Shown piece after piece: positions 45,257 through 54,218 of a stretch of 64,000 nucleotides of DNA; position 1 is the stretch's first letter; the number at the start of each line of letters is the position of its first letter. Source of the DNA: Leptospira wolbachii serovar Codice str. CDC (GTDB lineage Bacteria; Spirochaetota; Leptospiria; Leptospirales; Leptospiraceae). The position numbers and the translations under genes were made by a program. A model generated the notes under the pieces. That model saw nothing but the letters and a program-made list of their open reading frames with translations. It did no database searches and was not told where the DNA came from. Location of the stretch: assembly GCF_000332515.2 (NCBI RefSeq), contig NZ_AOGZ02000014.1, positions 946,001-1,010,000 on the forward strand. The letters run 5' to 3'.

Positions 45257-47322
45257 AAGAAAAACGAATTTATTTAGTTGGAAATCCCAATTGTGGGAAG
45301 TCAACACTCTTCAATCAACTCACCGGCCTTAAACAAAAAACAGGAAACTTCAGCGGGGTCACTGTAGAAAAAAGAGAAGGAACCCTTACTTTAGATGATT
45401 CCGAATGGATCATCACCGACTTACCGGGAACATACGGTCTTGGTGGCATTGCAGAAGACAAAAAAATTGCTTACGAAGTGTTACTTTCTAGAAAACCAGA
45501 GGAACAAGTCATTTATGTTTTGGACGCTCTAAACTTGGAACGGGGTCTTCAATTTTTACTTCAAATCATTGATATGGGAGTTCCCACTCTTGTGGTCCTT
45601 ACCATGAAAGATGTGCTCGAGAAAAAAAGAATCCAACTGAATTTAGAAAAACTAAAAAAATCCATTGGTCTCCAGTTTGTTTTAGTTAACGCAAAATCGG
45701 GAGAAGGAATCGATACTCTAAAAGAAGTTCTAAAAAACCCAAATAGTTTTCAAAAACGTCCGCGGATCTGGACTTGGGGAACAAAAGAAGAGTCTTTTTT
45801 AACCACTGCAAAACGAAAACTGGGAATCACCACAAACGAAGCCGAATTCTTTTTATCACAATCTTTGAAGTATTTAAACAAAGATCCCCATTTGAGTGAA
45901 GAACGTTATTTCGCTAAGTTTCCAGAGGAAACAAAAACCTGGTTACGATCTGCTGTAGAGGGGAAAGGATATCATTTTTATTACCAAGAAGAAATGATCT
46001 ACCGATCCTTCTTGATTAAAAAAGTTTTGGCTGATGTAATCACTTACCCAAAATCCGTTCCTGGCAGTTGGGAAGAAAAGTTAGATCGGATCTTATTACA
46101 CCCTATTCTGGGGTTTGTATGTTTTTTTCTTTTGATGGGGCTTCTTTTCCAGAGTTTATTTAGTTTTGCCGAACTCCCTATGGACCTAATTGAATCAGGA
46201 ATTGCAAACTTACAATCGTTTGTTGAGTCTTTCTTAAGTGAAGGTCTCTTTAAATCCTTAGTTACAGAAGGGATCATTGGTGGAGTGGGCAGTGTAATTG
46301 TTTTTATTCCACAGATTGCCCTTCTATTTTTATTCATTGGAATTTTAGAAGAATCTGGGTATTTAGCACGTGCTAGTTTTTTAATGGATCGCATTATGGG
46401 AAAATTTGGGCTCTCTGGAAAATCTTTTATCCCCCTACTATCCTCTGCGGCCTGCGCCGTTCCTGCAATCCTTGGAACAAGGACCATCGAAAACAAATCC
46501 GATCGTTTTACAACGATTATGGTGTCACCCCTTGTTATGTGTTCTGCCAGGTATCCGGTTTACATTCTCATTGTAGGAACTGTTTTTAGTTTTCCCCCTA
46601 TCTTTGGGATTTTTAATGTCCAAGGATTTGTATTATTTTCTATGTTTTTTCTCGGGATGATTGCCAGTTTCGGATTTGCATTACTCTTTCGCAAAACAGT
46701 ATTTAAAGAAGACGCATCGTATTTCGTGATGGAACTTCCAAGATACAATGTCCCTTCTATAAAAAGTTTATTTCATACAGTGTATGGAAAGGTAAAATCG
46801 TTTTTATCCACCGCCGGTCAGATCATTTTGTATATTTCTGTCCTTCTTTGGTTTCTAAGTCACTTTCCAGCAGAGTATAAAAATAACGAATGGAAAACAA
46901 GTCCCATTGAAAGCTCTTATATTGGAACCATAGGAAAGGTCATGGAACCCGCCATTGAACCACTCGGTTTTGATTGGAAAATTGGTATTTCTATTCTCAC
47001 TTCCTTTGCCGCAAGAGAAGTGATGGTTTCCACCTTAGCAGTATTATACGGCTCGGAGGAAAACGAGGAAGGGGAATCCTTACGATCCACACTTCGCACA
47101 GAAACAAGGGCCGACGGAAGTCTTGTTTGGACTCCACTTTCTGGGTTATCGCTCCTGGTATTTTTTGCCTTTGCAAGCCAATGTATGTCAACCCTTGCCG
47201 TTACCAAAAAAGAAACGGGAACTATCTTTTGGCCGATTGTACAGTTTTTATATATGACAATCCTTGCCATTACCTCCTCCTTTCTCATTTTCCAATTGGG
47301 AAAAATTTTAGGATTTTCTTAA
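45253..47322 (+). CDS. feoB: Ferrous iron transporter B
   Basis: A 689-residue protein. G1 GNPNCGKST is at residues 10-18, G2 Thr in NFSGVTVEK, G3 DLPGTYGL, and G4 at TMKD; the helical GDI-like linker follows. From about residue 275 come 8 or so membrane segments with the Gate motifs SAACAVPAILGTR and CSARYPVY. It imports Fe(II) through the inner membrane, driven by GTP. Normal FeoB is 700-780 residues, so this is slightly short but all parts are present. There is no FeoC gene. Confidence 0.96.
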   Translation: MKEKRIYLVGNPNCGKSTLFNQLTGLKQKTGNFSGVTVEKREGTLTLDDSEWIITDLPGTYGLGGIAEDKKIAYEVLLSRKPEEQVIYVLDALNLERGLQFLLQIIDMGVPTLVVLTMKDVLEKKRIQLNLEKLKKSIGLQFVLVNAKSGEGIDTLKEVLKNPNSFQKRPRIWTWGTKEESFLTTAKRKLGITTNEAEFFLSQSLKYLNKDPHLSEERYFAKFPEETKTWLRSAVEGKGYHFYYQEEMIYRSFLIKKVLADVITYPKSVPGSWEEKLDRILLHPILGFVCFFLLMGLLFQSLFSFAELPMDLIESGIANLQSFVESFLSEGLFKSLVTEGIIGGVGSVIVFIPQIALLFLFIGILEESGYLARASFLMDRIMGKFGLSGKSFIPLLSSAACAVPAILGTRTIENKSDRFTTIMVSPLVMCSARYPVYILIVGTVFSFPPIFGIFNVQGFVLFSMFFLGMIASFGFALLFRKTVFKEDASYFVMELPRYNVPSIKSLFHTVYGKVKSFLSTAGQIILYISVLLWFLSHFPAEYKNNEWKTSPIESSYIGTIGKVMEPAIEPLGFDWKIGISILTSFAAREVMVSTLAVLYGSEENEEGESLRSTLRTETRADGSLVWTPLSGLSLLVFFAFASQCMSTLAVTKKETGTIFWPIVQFLYMTILAITSSFLIFQLGKILGFS

Positions 47323-47352
47323 TTTGCCGACAATGAAGGAAACGAGGGCAAC

Positions 47353-48345
47353 TTGGATTTTAAAATTGGAAGAAAAACTCTAACTAGAAAATCAGAGCCA
47401 TATTTGGTCGCTGAAATTGGCCTAAACCACAATGCTGATTTAGAAATAGGCAAAAGAACTATCGCGAAGGCCAAAGAGGCAGGAGCGCACGCAGTCAAAT
47501 TCCAAACCTATAGAACCGAAGAGTTTGTTGATAAGTCCAATCCCGATGTGAAGTTTCTTTTCGATATATTTAAACAATACGAATTGAATGAAACTCAACA
47601 TCGAGAATTTCAGAAAACTGCTTTAGATTTAGGCCTCGATTTTTTTTCGACTCCACTTTGTGAATCCGCCGTAGATTTGTTATGTGGACTAAATGTTCCT
47701 GTTTTAAAAATTGCCTCTGGTGATATAGTCAATCTCCCGTTGCTCAAAAAATCTGTCCAATCGGGAAAACCACTGATTGTATCCACCGGTGCAGCTTTAC
47801 CAGAAGAAGTAACAAGAGCCATTTCCTTTTTTGAAACCAACCAAACAGAGGTTTGTTTACTTCATTGCGTTTCTATGTATCCCACTCCCCTAAATAAAGT
47901 AAACCTTCAGTCCATTCCCTTTTATTTGGATACAACAGATTATGTGGTGGGGTTTAGCGACCATTCGGATGGAACTCTGGCATCCTCTGTCGCTTGTGCG
48001 TTAGGAGCTGTTGTCTTTGAAAAACATTTCACCTTAGATCGAAATTTAGAAGGCCCAGATCATGGAATTTCTATGGATCCTATAATGTTTTCGAAACTTG
48101 CCAATGACTTAAAACAAAGTTTTGAAATGAGTGGGAAGTATGGGAAAAACACACATCCGGAAGAGACCAGTGGTTGGTTCTATGGTAGACGTTCTTTATA
48201 CAAAAAAGGAAATTCCGTTCTTAGTCTACGGCCCGCAGTTCACACAAAAGATAAAAATGTTTTGGATTCTTGGGAGATCGAAAGAGTGGGAGATCCTTCT
48301 GGATTCCCAGAAGGACCGGTCCGATTATCACCTACTGTCAAGTAG
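47353..48345 (+). CDS. NeuB-family sialic/legionaminic/pseudaminic acid synthase
   Basis: A 330-residue protein starting with TTG at 47353, with GAGGG 5 nt upstream. The barrel is recognisable from YLVAEIGLNHNADLEIGKRT, AVKFQTYRTEEF, the active-site segments PVLKIASGDI and LHCVSMYPTP, and GFSDHSDGTLAS. FEKHFTLDRNLEGPDHGISM follows. NeuB condenses phosphoenolpyruvate with a mannosamine-type sugar to nine-carbon ulosonic acids. The C-terminal antifreeze (SAF) domain appears short and divergent (SLYKKGNSVLSL). The other pathway genes are absent here. Likely product a nonulosonic acid for surface glycan, exact sugar unknown. Confidence 0.88.
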   Translation: MDFKIGRKTLTRKSEPYLVAEIGLNHNADLEIGKRTIAKAKEAGAHAVKFQTYRTEEFVDKSNPDVKFLFDIFKQYELNETQHREFQKTALDLGLDFFSTPLCESAVDLLCGLNVPVLKIASGDIVNLPLLKKSVQSGKPLIVSTGAALPEEVTRAISFFETNQTEVCLLHCVSMYPTPLNKVNLQSIPFYLDTTDYVVGFSDHSDGTLASSVACALGAVVFEKHFTLDRNLEGPDHGISMDPIMFSKLANDLKQSFEMSGKYGKNTHPEETSGWFYGRRSLYKKGNSVLSLRPAVHTKDKNVLDSWEIERVGDPSGFPEGPVRLSPTVK

Positions 48346-48352
48346 GTGATAA
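48325..48352. terminator. 12-bp perfect hairpin at the end of the neuB-like gene
   Basis: TTATCACCTACT (48325-48336), loop GTCA, and AGTAGGTGATAA (48341-48352). The stop codon lies in the right arm. No T run follows, so it is a candidate terminator or mRNA-stability element between convergent genes. Confidence 0.55.
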
Positions 48353-48359
48353 AATTAAA

Positions 48360-49592
48360 TTACATCTTTTGGATGATTTGTTCCAGAAGTGTTTTTAGAA
48401 AGATTGGATTCGGTGTTCCACTCTCTATTTTTCTATCATTGATATAGAGGGAAGGTGTAGATTGGATATTTAACTTTTCTGCTTCATCAATTTCAGCATT
48501 TAATTGATTTTGGGCTTCTTTTGAGGCCATACATGCTTTTAAAGAATTAACATTAAGCCCAATCGCATTTCCTAAATTCACAACACTTGATCCTGAGTGC
48601 GCCACGCCCTTTTCTAAATTATCATAAAGTCCGCGATACATAGGTTCAAACTTTCCTTGTTTGTCTGCACATATTGCAGCAATGGCAGCCACACAAGAAG
48701 TGGCTCCTGGCCTCGGTTGTTGCATCAGACGATTACAAGTTCCATCGAGAGGAAAGTTTTTATAAACCACACGAACCATTCCATCGTATTCAGAAAGAAC
48801 AGTATGTAAAATATGGCTTGTATGCAAACAATGCCCGCAGTTATAGTCTGCGTATTTAACGATTGTTATTGGGGCATCTTTTTTACCAATAAATGGGGAG
48901 CCGGCTACTTGGATTCCAAGTGTTGGTTCTTGGAAGTACGCTGCAATTTTGGATTGCATTTCTGCGGAATCCATACCTTTAGAAGTAGCTAAAGTATTGG
49001 AATTGGATCCACTCACCCACATTTTGCTTGAGGCATATCCTAAAGAAAAACTGAAAAAATAAACAAGCGCTAAAGTTGTAATTCCTTCTTTGATGGCCAC
49101 AGGAAAATTGAGAGTTGGTTTTCCTTCTGTTTTCCAAAGTAGAAATAAAATACCAAGAAGCGCAATGGTAACGATGTAAGTAACAAAACAAAGTTGGCAA
49201 ATGGTTCCGATAATCCCCACAGAAATTCCAAAAAGAACCAAATCAAAAATCAGTCCCAAGGCCAAAACAGGAAACAGGAGAGAAATAAACTTTGAGACTT
49301 CTTCGTTTGATCGGGCTCTCGTTATCAAAAAGAAAGAATACGTAAGTAATCCATAAAAACCAAATCCAAGTAAGGCGATCGGGACATTGCCCAGAAAAGG
49401 AACTCCTGGAATTGCCGAATAAGAACTCTCTGCTACTTTTAAGCAGGAATCACCACCACCTAATGCGGAACATGCGGAATTGGCTATGTTTTCTGTACCA
49501 AGGCCAAAGTATTCAATTGCCAATAGGAAAGAGACAATGAGTCCAATAACTCCACCGACCACTCCTGCTAATGCTAAATTCTTACGATTCAT
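48360..49592 (-). CDS. VKOR-DsbA fusion (disulfide-bond formation)
   Basis: A 410-residue fusion. The ATG at 49592 overlaps the hisA stop by one base (TGATG). The N-terminal about 200 residues form a 4-5 TM VKOR domain with a loop Cys pair (SACSALGGGDSCL) and the active site CQLC (TICQLCFVTY). A linker leads to a DsbA/DsbG-like thioredoxin fold with the active site CGHC (YADYNCGHCLHTS) and cis-Pro in STPSLYI. VKOR is the quinone-linked replacement for DsbB, so the protein re-oxidises its own thioredoxin arm and makes disulfides in the periplasm. It sits in the his operon for reasons not evident. Confidence 0.92.
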   Translation of the reverse strand: MNRKNLALAGVVGGVIGLIVSFLLAIEYFGLGTENIANSACSALGGGDSCLKVAESSYSAIPGVPFLGNVPIALLGFGFYGLLTYSFFLITRARSNEEVSKFISLLFPVLALGLIFDLVLFGISVGIIGTICQLCFVTYIVTIALLGILFLLWKTEGKPTLNFPVAIKEGITTLALVYFFSFSLGYASSKMWVSGSNSNTLATSKGMDSAEMQSKIAAYFQEPTLGIQVAGSPFIGKKDAPITIVKYADYNCGHCLHTSHILHTVLSEYDGMVRVVYKNFPLDGTCNRLMQQPRPGATSCVAAIAAICADKQGKFEPMYRGLYDNLEKGVAHSGSSVVNLGNAIGLNVNSLKACMASKEAQNQLNAEIDEAEKLNIQSTPSLYINDRKIESGTPNPIFLKTLLEQIIQKM

Positions 49593-50338
49593 CAATTTTC
49601 ATTCCTCTTCTTACTTAGAATCCTGATACTTTCTTTTAGGTCTAATTTTCCTTCATAAATGGCTTTCCCGGTAATAGCTCCAAAGAGTTTTCCATGGGAG
49701 GCGTCATACAAATCCACTAAATCTTGCATTGAGGAGACCCCACCCGATGCCACAAGTTGTAAATCGGGAAACAAAGATAACAGCTCCAAATACACAGCAG
49801 TGTTTGGCCCTGCCATCATTCCATCTTTAGATATGTCTGTAAAGATCACATGGCGGATCCCCATTCCATACATAGTTTTTAAAAATTCAGTGTATTTGAT
49901 TCCGGAATTCGTTTCCCAACCTTTAGTGCGGACATAACCGTCTTTGGCATCCACACCAATCACAATGCGATCTGGGCCATACTTTTTTAAGCCCTCTTCC
50001 ACAACTTTTGAGTCTTCGACGGCAACAGTCCCCAGAATAAACCGAGATACACCGAGTCCGTCATAGAATTTCATATTTTCCAAGGAACGAATTCCACCAC
50101 CTAACTCTAGTTCCACAGAACAATTATCCTTGATTTTACGGATGGCTTTTTCGTTTTCTGACTTGCCTGTTTTGGCAGCGTTTAAGTCCACAATGTGGAT
50201 GAGAGTGGCACCTTGTTCTTCAAATACTCGGATCATCTTCTCCGGTTCAGAAGAATACACAGTTTTTTTAGAATAATCCCCTTGGAGTAATCGTACAGCT
50301 TCGTTGTCTAAAAGATCAATGGCAGGTAAAACTAACAT
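49592..50338 (-). CDS. hisA: ProFAR isomerase (histidine biosynthesis)
   Basis: A 248-residue TIM barrel with the HisA start (MLVLPAIDLLDNEAVRLLQG), the catalytic Asp in PAIDL and the second in DISKDGM, and ELGGGIRS for phosphate. It isomerises ProFAR to PRFAR. The ATG is one base after the hisH stop. Confidence 0.95.
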   Translation of the reverse strand: MLVLPAIDLLDNEAVRLLQGDYSKKTVYSSEPEKMIRVFEEQGATLIHIVDLNAAKTGKSENEKAIRKIKDNCSVELELGGGIRSLENMKFYDGLGVSRFILGTVAVEDSKVVEEGLKKYGPDRIVIGVDAKDGYVRTKGWETNSGIKYTEFLKTMYGMGIRHVIFTDISKDGMMAGPNTAVYLELLSLFPDLQLVASGGVSSMQDLVDLYDASHGKLFGAITGKAIYEGKLDLKESIRILSKKRNEN

Positions 50339-50339
50339 A

Positions 50340-50966
50340 TTAAAGCTCTATAAAATTTTTAAGGATTCCAAGGCCCGTAGTATCTGATTTTTCAGGATGG
50401 AACTGGGTTCCAAACACAGTTTCTTTTTCCACAACCGCAGGAAAAGATTCCCCGTAATAATGACAGTTAGCTGTGATATCCAACCTGTCGACACCCACGG
50501 GTCTGTAGGAATGGATAAAATACATATAGGATTCGTTTGGAATCCCTTTGAGTATTTTTGTATTTTTAGATTTGATATCAAAGAGTTTGTTCCAACCCAT
50601 GTGGGGAACTTTGAGGTTTTGTTTCCCCTCAAACTTTCTGATTTTTCCACGAATGAGACCAAGACCGGGAATGGTTGTTCCTGTTTTAGAAGTTTCATCC
50701 GAATCTTCAAATAACACTTGATATCCGATGCAAATTCCTAGTAGTGATTTTTTAGCATCCACATGTTCTTTCAAAACAGAAGAAAATCCAGCTTCGTTTA
50801 AATTCTGCATGGCTTTATCAAAATGCCCGTCTCCAGGCAAAATGATTTTATCTGCTTTTTTGACTGTTTCTATATCACTTGTAAATTGGAAATCACTTGT
50901 GTATAAAGAAACTGCCTTGAGTAAGGAATGGATATTCCCCATTCCAAAATCTAAAACTGCAATCAC
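50340..50966 (-). CDS. hisH: Imidazole glycerol phosphate synthase, glutaminase subunit
   Basis: A 208-residue class I glutamine amidotransferase with the nucleophile Cys in [13 protein letters not shown] and the His-Glu pair in GTQFHPEKS. It starts with GTG (overlapping the hisB stop, GTGA). It supplies ammonia to HisF; hisF itself is not in the window. Confidence 0.95.
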   Translation of the reverse strand: MIAVLDFGMGNIHSLLKAVSLYTSDFQFTSDIETVKKADKIILPGDGHFDKAMQNLNEAGFSSVLKEHVDAKKSLLGICIGYQVLFEDSDETSKTGTTIPGLGLIRGKIRKFEGKQNLKVPHMGWNKLFDIKSKNTKILKGIPNESYMYFIHSYRPVGVDRLDITANCHYYGESFPAVVEKETVFGTQFHPEKSDTTGLGILKNFIEL

Positions 50967-51544
50967 TCGAGCATTCCTTTGGTAGAAGGAATTTGGTCTT
51001 TGGCAAGAGAGTCGATGGCTATTGCTTGACGCAAAGCTTTACCCAGTCCTTTGAATATAGACTCGTGAATGTGGTGGCGGTTTTCACCGTAGTGCACCAC
51101 TACATGTAAATTCATCTTGGCATTGAGCGCAAATTTTTGAAGGAACTCGAGAGTGAGTTCGGCATCATAAATTCCAAACTTCCCATCGATGGGAGGGCCG
51201 GTGTATTTAAAATAAAACCTTCCCCCTAAATCCACAGCAACTGTAGTCAGAACTTCATCCATTGGCAAAGTAAAATGACCATACCGAAAGATACCTTTTT
51301 TGTCACCTAACTGGGTGTGGATCATTTGTCCCATAAGGATGGCGGTGTCTTCCACCGAGTGGTGGCAATCGATCCCAATATCCCCCCGAAGTTTGAGGTC
51401 CATATCAATCAGACCATGTTTGGAGATATGGGAGAGCATGTGCTCAAAAAACGGGATTTCTGTATCAAACTGGTAGACCCCGGTTCCTCGGACGTTTAGG
51501 TCGAGTCGGATGTCTGTTTCGGATGTCTTTCTTGATTCCACCAT
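50963..51544 (-). CDS. hisB: Imidazoleglycerol-phosphate dehydratase
   Basis: A 193-residue enzyme. Start ATG 51544 ([15 protein letters not shown]) with AGGA just before; a longer TTG frame adds 12 residues. The metal sites HHSVEDTA and HHIHES are intact. Length matches the monofunctional HisB (190-200), without the phosphatase domain. It is the first gene of the hisB-hisH-hisA-VKOR unit, in tight overlaps. Confidence 0.95.
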   Translation of the reverse strand: MVESRKTSETDIRLDLNVRGTGVYQFDTEIPFFEHMLSHISKHGLIDMDLKLRGDIGIDCHHSVEDTAILMGQMIHTQLGDKKGIFRYGHFTLPMDEVLTTVAVDLGGRFYFKYTGPPIDGKFGIYDAELTLEFLQKFALNAKMNLHVVVHYGENRHHIHESIFKGLGKALRQAIAIDSLAKDQIPSTKGMLE

Positions 51545-51598
51545 ATTCCTAGCATGTTTGGTAGAAAACCCAGGTGTCAAGAGAGAATGTGGGGAACC

Positions 51599-51709
51599 TT
51601 AGGATGCGAGACTGAGAACCCCTGCTAAATCATACCCAACAAAAACCCAAAAAAGATAAACCATGGCAATCAGCGAAAAGATAAGAATGCGTTTCCAATG
51701 TTCCTTCAA
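51599..51709 (-). CDS. 36-residue single-TM protein with a good ribosome site
   Basis: TTG at 51709 is preceded by AGAGGG with 7 nt spacing, which is strong. The peptide starts KEHWKRILIFSLIAMVYL with one membrane helix after a basic head, and ends GYDLAGVLSLAS. It lies just upstream of hisB (55 nt) and downstream of the 161-residue gene. Function unknown; not listed in ordinary ORF cut-offs. Confidence 0.5.
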   Translation of the reverse strand: MKEHWKRILIFSLIAMVYLFWVFVGYDLAGVLSLAS

Positions 51710-51805
51710 AAAAAATCCCTCTATGGGAACCAACAAGTGGTAGGGAAATTCTTCTCAGTTTTTTAGGGAAATCCCATGTTTTTTTCAGGAACCCGCCCAG
51801 CTGGA

Positions 51806-52291
51806 TTATTTCCCGAAACGCTGGTTGAACATACGTACAAGCTCCAAAATGGAATCTTCCACATACTTATAGTGTTTGGGCTTCATTGGGTCTAGAGGCA
51901 ACATATCATGGATTTTTTTATAACGATCAAAAGACTCTCGAACGTATTCCAAATATTTTTGGTTCGTGATCCCATACCGTTTGAATATAGATTCGTTCTC
52001 TTCGAACATCCTCTTAAAATCATCAGCATAGGTTCCATCATTTAGGAAATAGAAACGAATGTCGGTTTTTGCCTGCGAAAACGCAATATCGATATTGGTT
52101 ATGAATTTAGAAGTTTTGGCTGTATCTGTTGTTTCTGGGCTCTGGGCGGATAACTTAGCTGCTGCTTGTTCGATCGCTTTTTGCTCCGAAGTACGTTTTT
52201 CTCTTTCGAATTCTTTTGCTAATTTTTCGCGTTTTAAAACCTCTTCTACTGAGGATTTCTTTTCTACAGGCATGGTTTTCATTATCCCCAT
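51806..52291 (-). CDS. Conserved hypothetical helical protein
   Basis: A 161-residue cytoplasmic protein with a charged, coiled-coil-prone N-terminal half (EEVLKREKLAKEFEREKRTS) and a globular C-terminal half rich in Tyr and Phe (FDRYKKIHDMLPLDPMKP). No family recognised. Start uncertain among ATG codons at 52291, 52282 and 52273; GGGG precedes the second. It is downstream of the rhomboid gene by 32 nt and probably co-transcribed. Confidence 0.75.
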   Translation of the reverse strand: MGIMKTMPVEKKSSVEEVLKREKLAKEFEREKRTSEQKAIEQAAAKLSAQSPETTDTAKTSKFITNIDIAFSQAKTDIRFYFLNDGTYADDFKRMFEENESIFKRYGITNQKYLEYVRESFDRYKKIHDMLPLDPMKPKHYKYVEDSILELVRMFNQRFGK

Positions 52292-52323
52292 CTTAAGAGA
52301 CTGTCAAGGAATTAGACGAAAAA

Positions 52324-53271
52324 TTATTCTTTTGCCTTTCGTAACGCACAATTTGCTAACCATTCACAACGCAAACAAATCGGATCCTCGGTGTTATACG
52401 TAGGTGGAGGACAAATATTGGCATCCGCCACTTGCAATCCTTGTAAATAATTTATTACTGAGGTCTTGTCTTTTTTAGAATGAATCTGATTTAGAAGGTT
52501 TTCGTTGATTTTCTTTTGGTTTAAGAAGAGGTCTTCTACTTCTGTTGGTTTGGCTTTGGATTGGATTTTTGTTTCCTTCGGACCTTCCCATTCCAAACCA
52601 GGGATGTAGGGAAGACTTCCTGGTTTGATTTGTTTTTGGAAAATTTTGTAGAGGAGCAAAGCTGTGAGTGCCCCACCCAAATGGCAGGTATTGGAGATGG
52701 CTCCATTTCCGATTTGAGAGATTAGGTATCCAATCACTAGAGAAACCCAAACCGCATTTTTTGCCTTCACGGGAAAAATAAATAGAAGCAGTTCTGCGTT
52801 GGGATAAAAGATTCCAAAGAGAGCAAGGAGTCCAAAAAGTGCACCGGAAGCACCGATGGTTTGGGTAGTCATAGATTCTAAAAATGGAATATTCCCACCT
52901 AACACTTCGTTCAGATAGGCAGAGAGAACCACAAAGATTCCTGCCCCAATTTGGGAGGCAAAATACAAAATGGTAAATTTAGTTTTTCCAATGATAGGAA
53001 TGATATTTGTTCCCAACATGTACATACCATACATATTCACTAGTAAGTGAAATGGAATGAGTTCAACAGCATGTAAAAAACCATAAGTGAAAACTTGCCA
53101 AACAGCACCACCTAACACGAAGTCAGGTGTTAAACCAAATCGATAAATTAACTGTTGGTTGGCAAAGTATTGGAGAAAAAAAATAAGACAATTAATGATG
53201 AGAATTACATTCAGGGGATGAAGGATGGGATTCCCAAATAAACTAGGACTCTGGCCTCGATTTCTAGACAT
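52324..53271 (-). CDS. Rhomboid-family intramembrane serine protease
   Basis: A 315-residue protein starting at ATG 53271, with GGAGG 5 nt upstream; a longer frame from 53376 runs through a terminator and is rejected. Six membrane segments carry the catalytic Ser142 (IGASGALFG) and His197 (TCHLGGALTA). The His is preceded by Cys instead of Ala, an uncommon change. The C-terminus adds about 80 hydrophilic residues ending in a Cys-rich patch (ICPPPTYN; CLRCEWLANC), possibly a zinc or redox site. Rhomboids cut single-TM substrates; the substrate is unknown. Confidence 0.92.
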   Translation of the reverse strand: MSRNRGQSPSLFGNPILHPLNVILIINCLIFFLQYFANQQLIYRFGLTPDFVLGGAVWQVFTYGFLHAVELIPFHLLVNMYGMYMLGTNIIPIIGKTKFTILYFASQIGAGIFVVLSAYLNEVLGGNIPFLESMTTQTIGASGALFGLLALFGIFYPNAELLLFIFPVKAKNAVWVSLVIGYLISQIGNGAISNTCHLGGALTALLLYKIFQKQIKPGSLPYIPGLEWEGPKETKIQSKAKPTEVEDLFLNQKKINENLLNQIHSKKDKTSVINYLQGLQVADANICPPPTYNTEDPICLRCEWLANCALRKAKE

Positions 53272-53314
53272 GTAACCTCCAGATTTTAGATGGCTTGGAA
53301 AGAAACAAGGGAAA

Positions 53315-53346
53315 TAAAAAAAGGGGGAATCCTTTCGGAAGCCCCC
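53315..53346 (-). terminator. Terminator downstream of the FNR-like gene
   Basis: On the minus strand GGGGG and CCCCC, with an inner TCC/GGA stem closed by GAAA, are followed by a seven-T run. It ends the FNR-like transcript before the rhomboid gene. Confidence 0.75.
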
Positions 53347-53453
53347 CCGGGAGTGACTTAAGGTAAAATCAGGCAACAGACCCTACCTTGATTATCAATC
53401 ATTTCTACCATCGGAATTCCGAAGCAGGGGCTTAATAGACCTGTGAAAAAAAT

Positions 53454-54152
53454 TTAGGCGATTTTTGAAAGGGAATACAAAGCTTCCCTGTTCAGAATAT
53501 CAATGCGGTTTTTGTCTACGGAAATGAATTCCCTGGCTTTGAGGTCAGAGAGAGCACGAACCAATGTTTCAGTTTTGGTTCCAATGAAAGTAGCTAGGAC
53601 ATCACGTGTCACTTTTAGTTCCACTTGATTTTTACGACCTTGGGCATTGTCTAAAACGATGAGAATTTCTGCTAATTTTTCATGGACCTGTTTGGTTCCT
53701 AGAGAAACAACATGTTCCTCCATTTCCTGCCATTCCTTTGCCATTTGCCGGAAAACTTCTTTTTGGAAGTTGATATCATCATTCACTAAGGCTTCGATGA
53801 GGGCACCTGTGATGTAACATGCATGGGTGTCTTCTACCGCGACTACATTGTGATGAGATGTGGAATCGGAAATACAATCCCGAAAGCCAACCCAGTCTCC
53901 CGGCCCACTCAGACGTAAGGTTTGTTCCTTTCCGCTAGCAAGTTGGACATAACTGCGAACAAGGCCTGATTTGATGAAGAAAAAACCCGCTGCTTTAACC
54001 CCGGAAGTTACTAAGTGTTTTCCCCTAGGAAAGATAGTGAAGTCCTTACCCTCATTAATCCTTTCGATGGTTTCATGTGCAGCGCAGTGCAGAACATTGT
54101 GATTTTTATAATCACAGGCAAAACAATCAGGATTGAGAGGAAGATCCGCCAT
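53454..54152 (-). CDS. CRP/FNR-family regulator with candidate 4Fe-4S cysteines
   Basis: A 232-residue protein. An N-terminal Cys cluster (Cys10, Cys13, Cys23 in DCFACD and HCAAHE) precedes the cyclic-nucleotide-binding fold, and Cys112 (DTHACYITG) aligns with the fourth ligand of E. coli FNR (Cys122 in VCEIP). Cys93 is an extra. The helix-turn-helix is TRDVLATFIGTKTETLVRAL; the recognition helix keeps the E-x-x-x-R form of FNR (E-T-L-V-R rather than E-T-I-S-R). FNR senses oxygen through its cluster and switches respiratory genes. The spacing C-x2-C-x9-C differs from E. coli (C-x2-C-x5-C). Its targets are unknown. Confidence 0.85.
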   Translation of the reverse strand: MADLPLNPDCFACDYKNHNVLHCAAHETIERINEGKDFTIFPRGKHLVTSGVKAAGFFFIKSGLVRSYVQLASGKEQTLRLSGPGDWVGFRDCISDSTSHHNVVAVEDTHACYITGALIEALVNDDINFQKEVFRQMAKEWQEMEEHVVSLGTKQVHEKLAEILIVLDNAQGRKNQVELKVTRDVLATFIGTKTETLVRALSDLKAREFISVDKNRIDILNREALYSLSKIA

Positions 54153-54218
54153 TCAGTTTTGATGTAACCTCTTAAAGAATCCTTGTCGAGTCATAAATTT
54201 AGAAACCTTCTAAATTTT

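Noticed and set aside
51600..51640. Apparent CTGAGA motif, suggestive of a TPP riboswitch
   Set aside because: Only the short motif matches; the other conserved parts are missing and it lies in the small ORF on the other strand.
53272..53376. Extension of the rhomboid protein to 53376
   Set aside because: It runs through a strong terminator, and ATG 53271 has a near-perfect Shine-Dalgarno.
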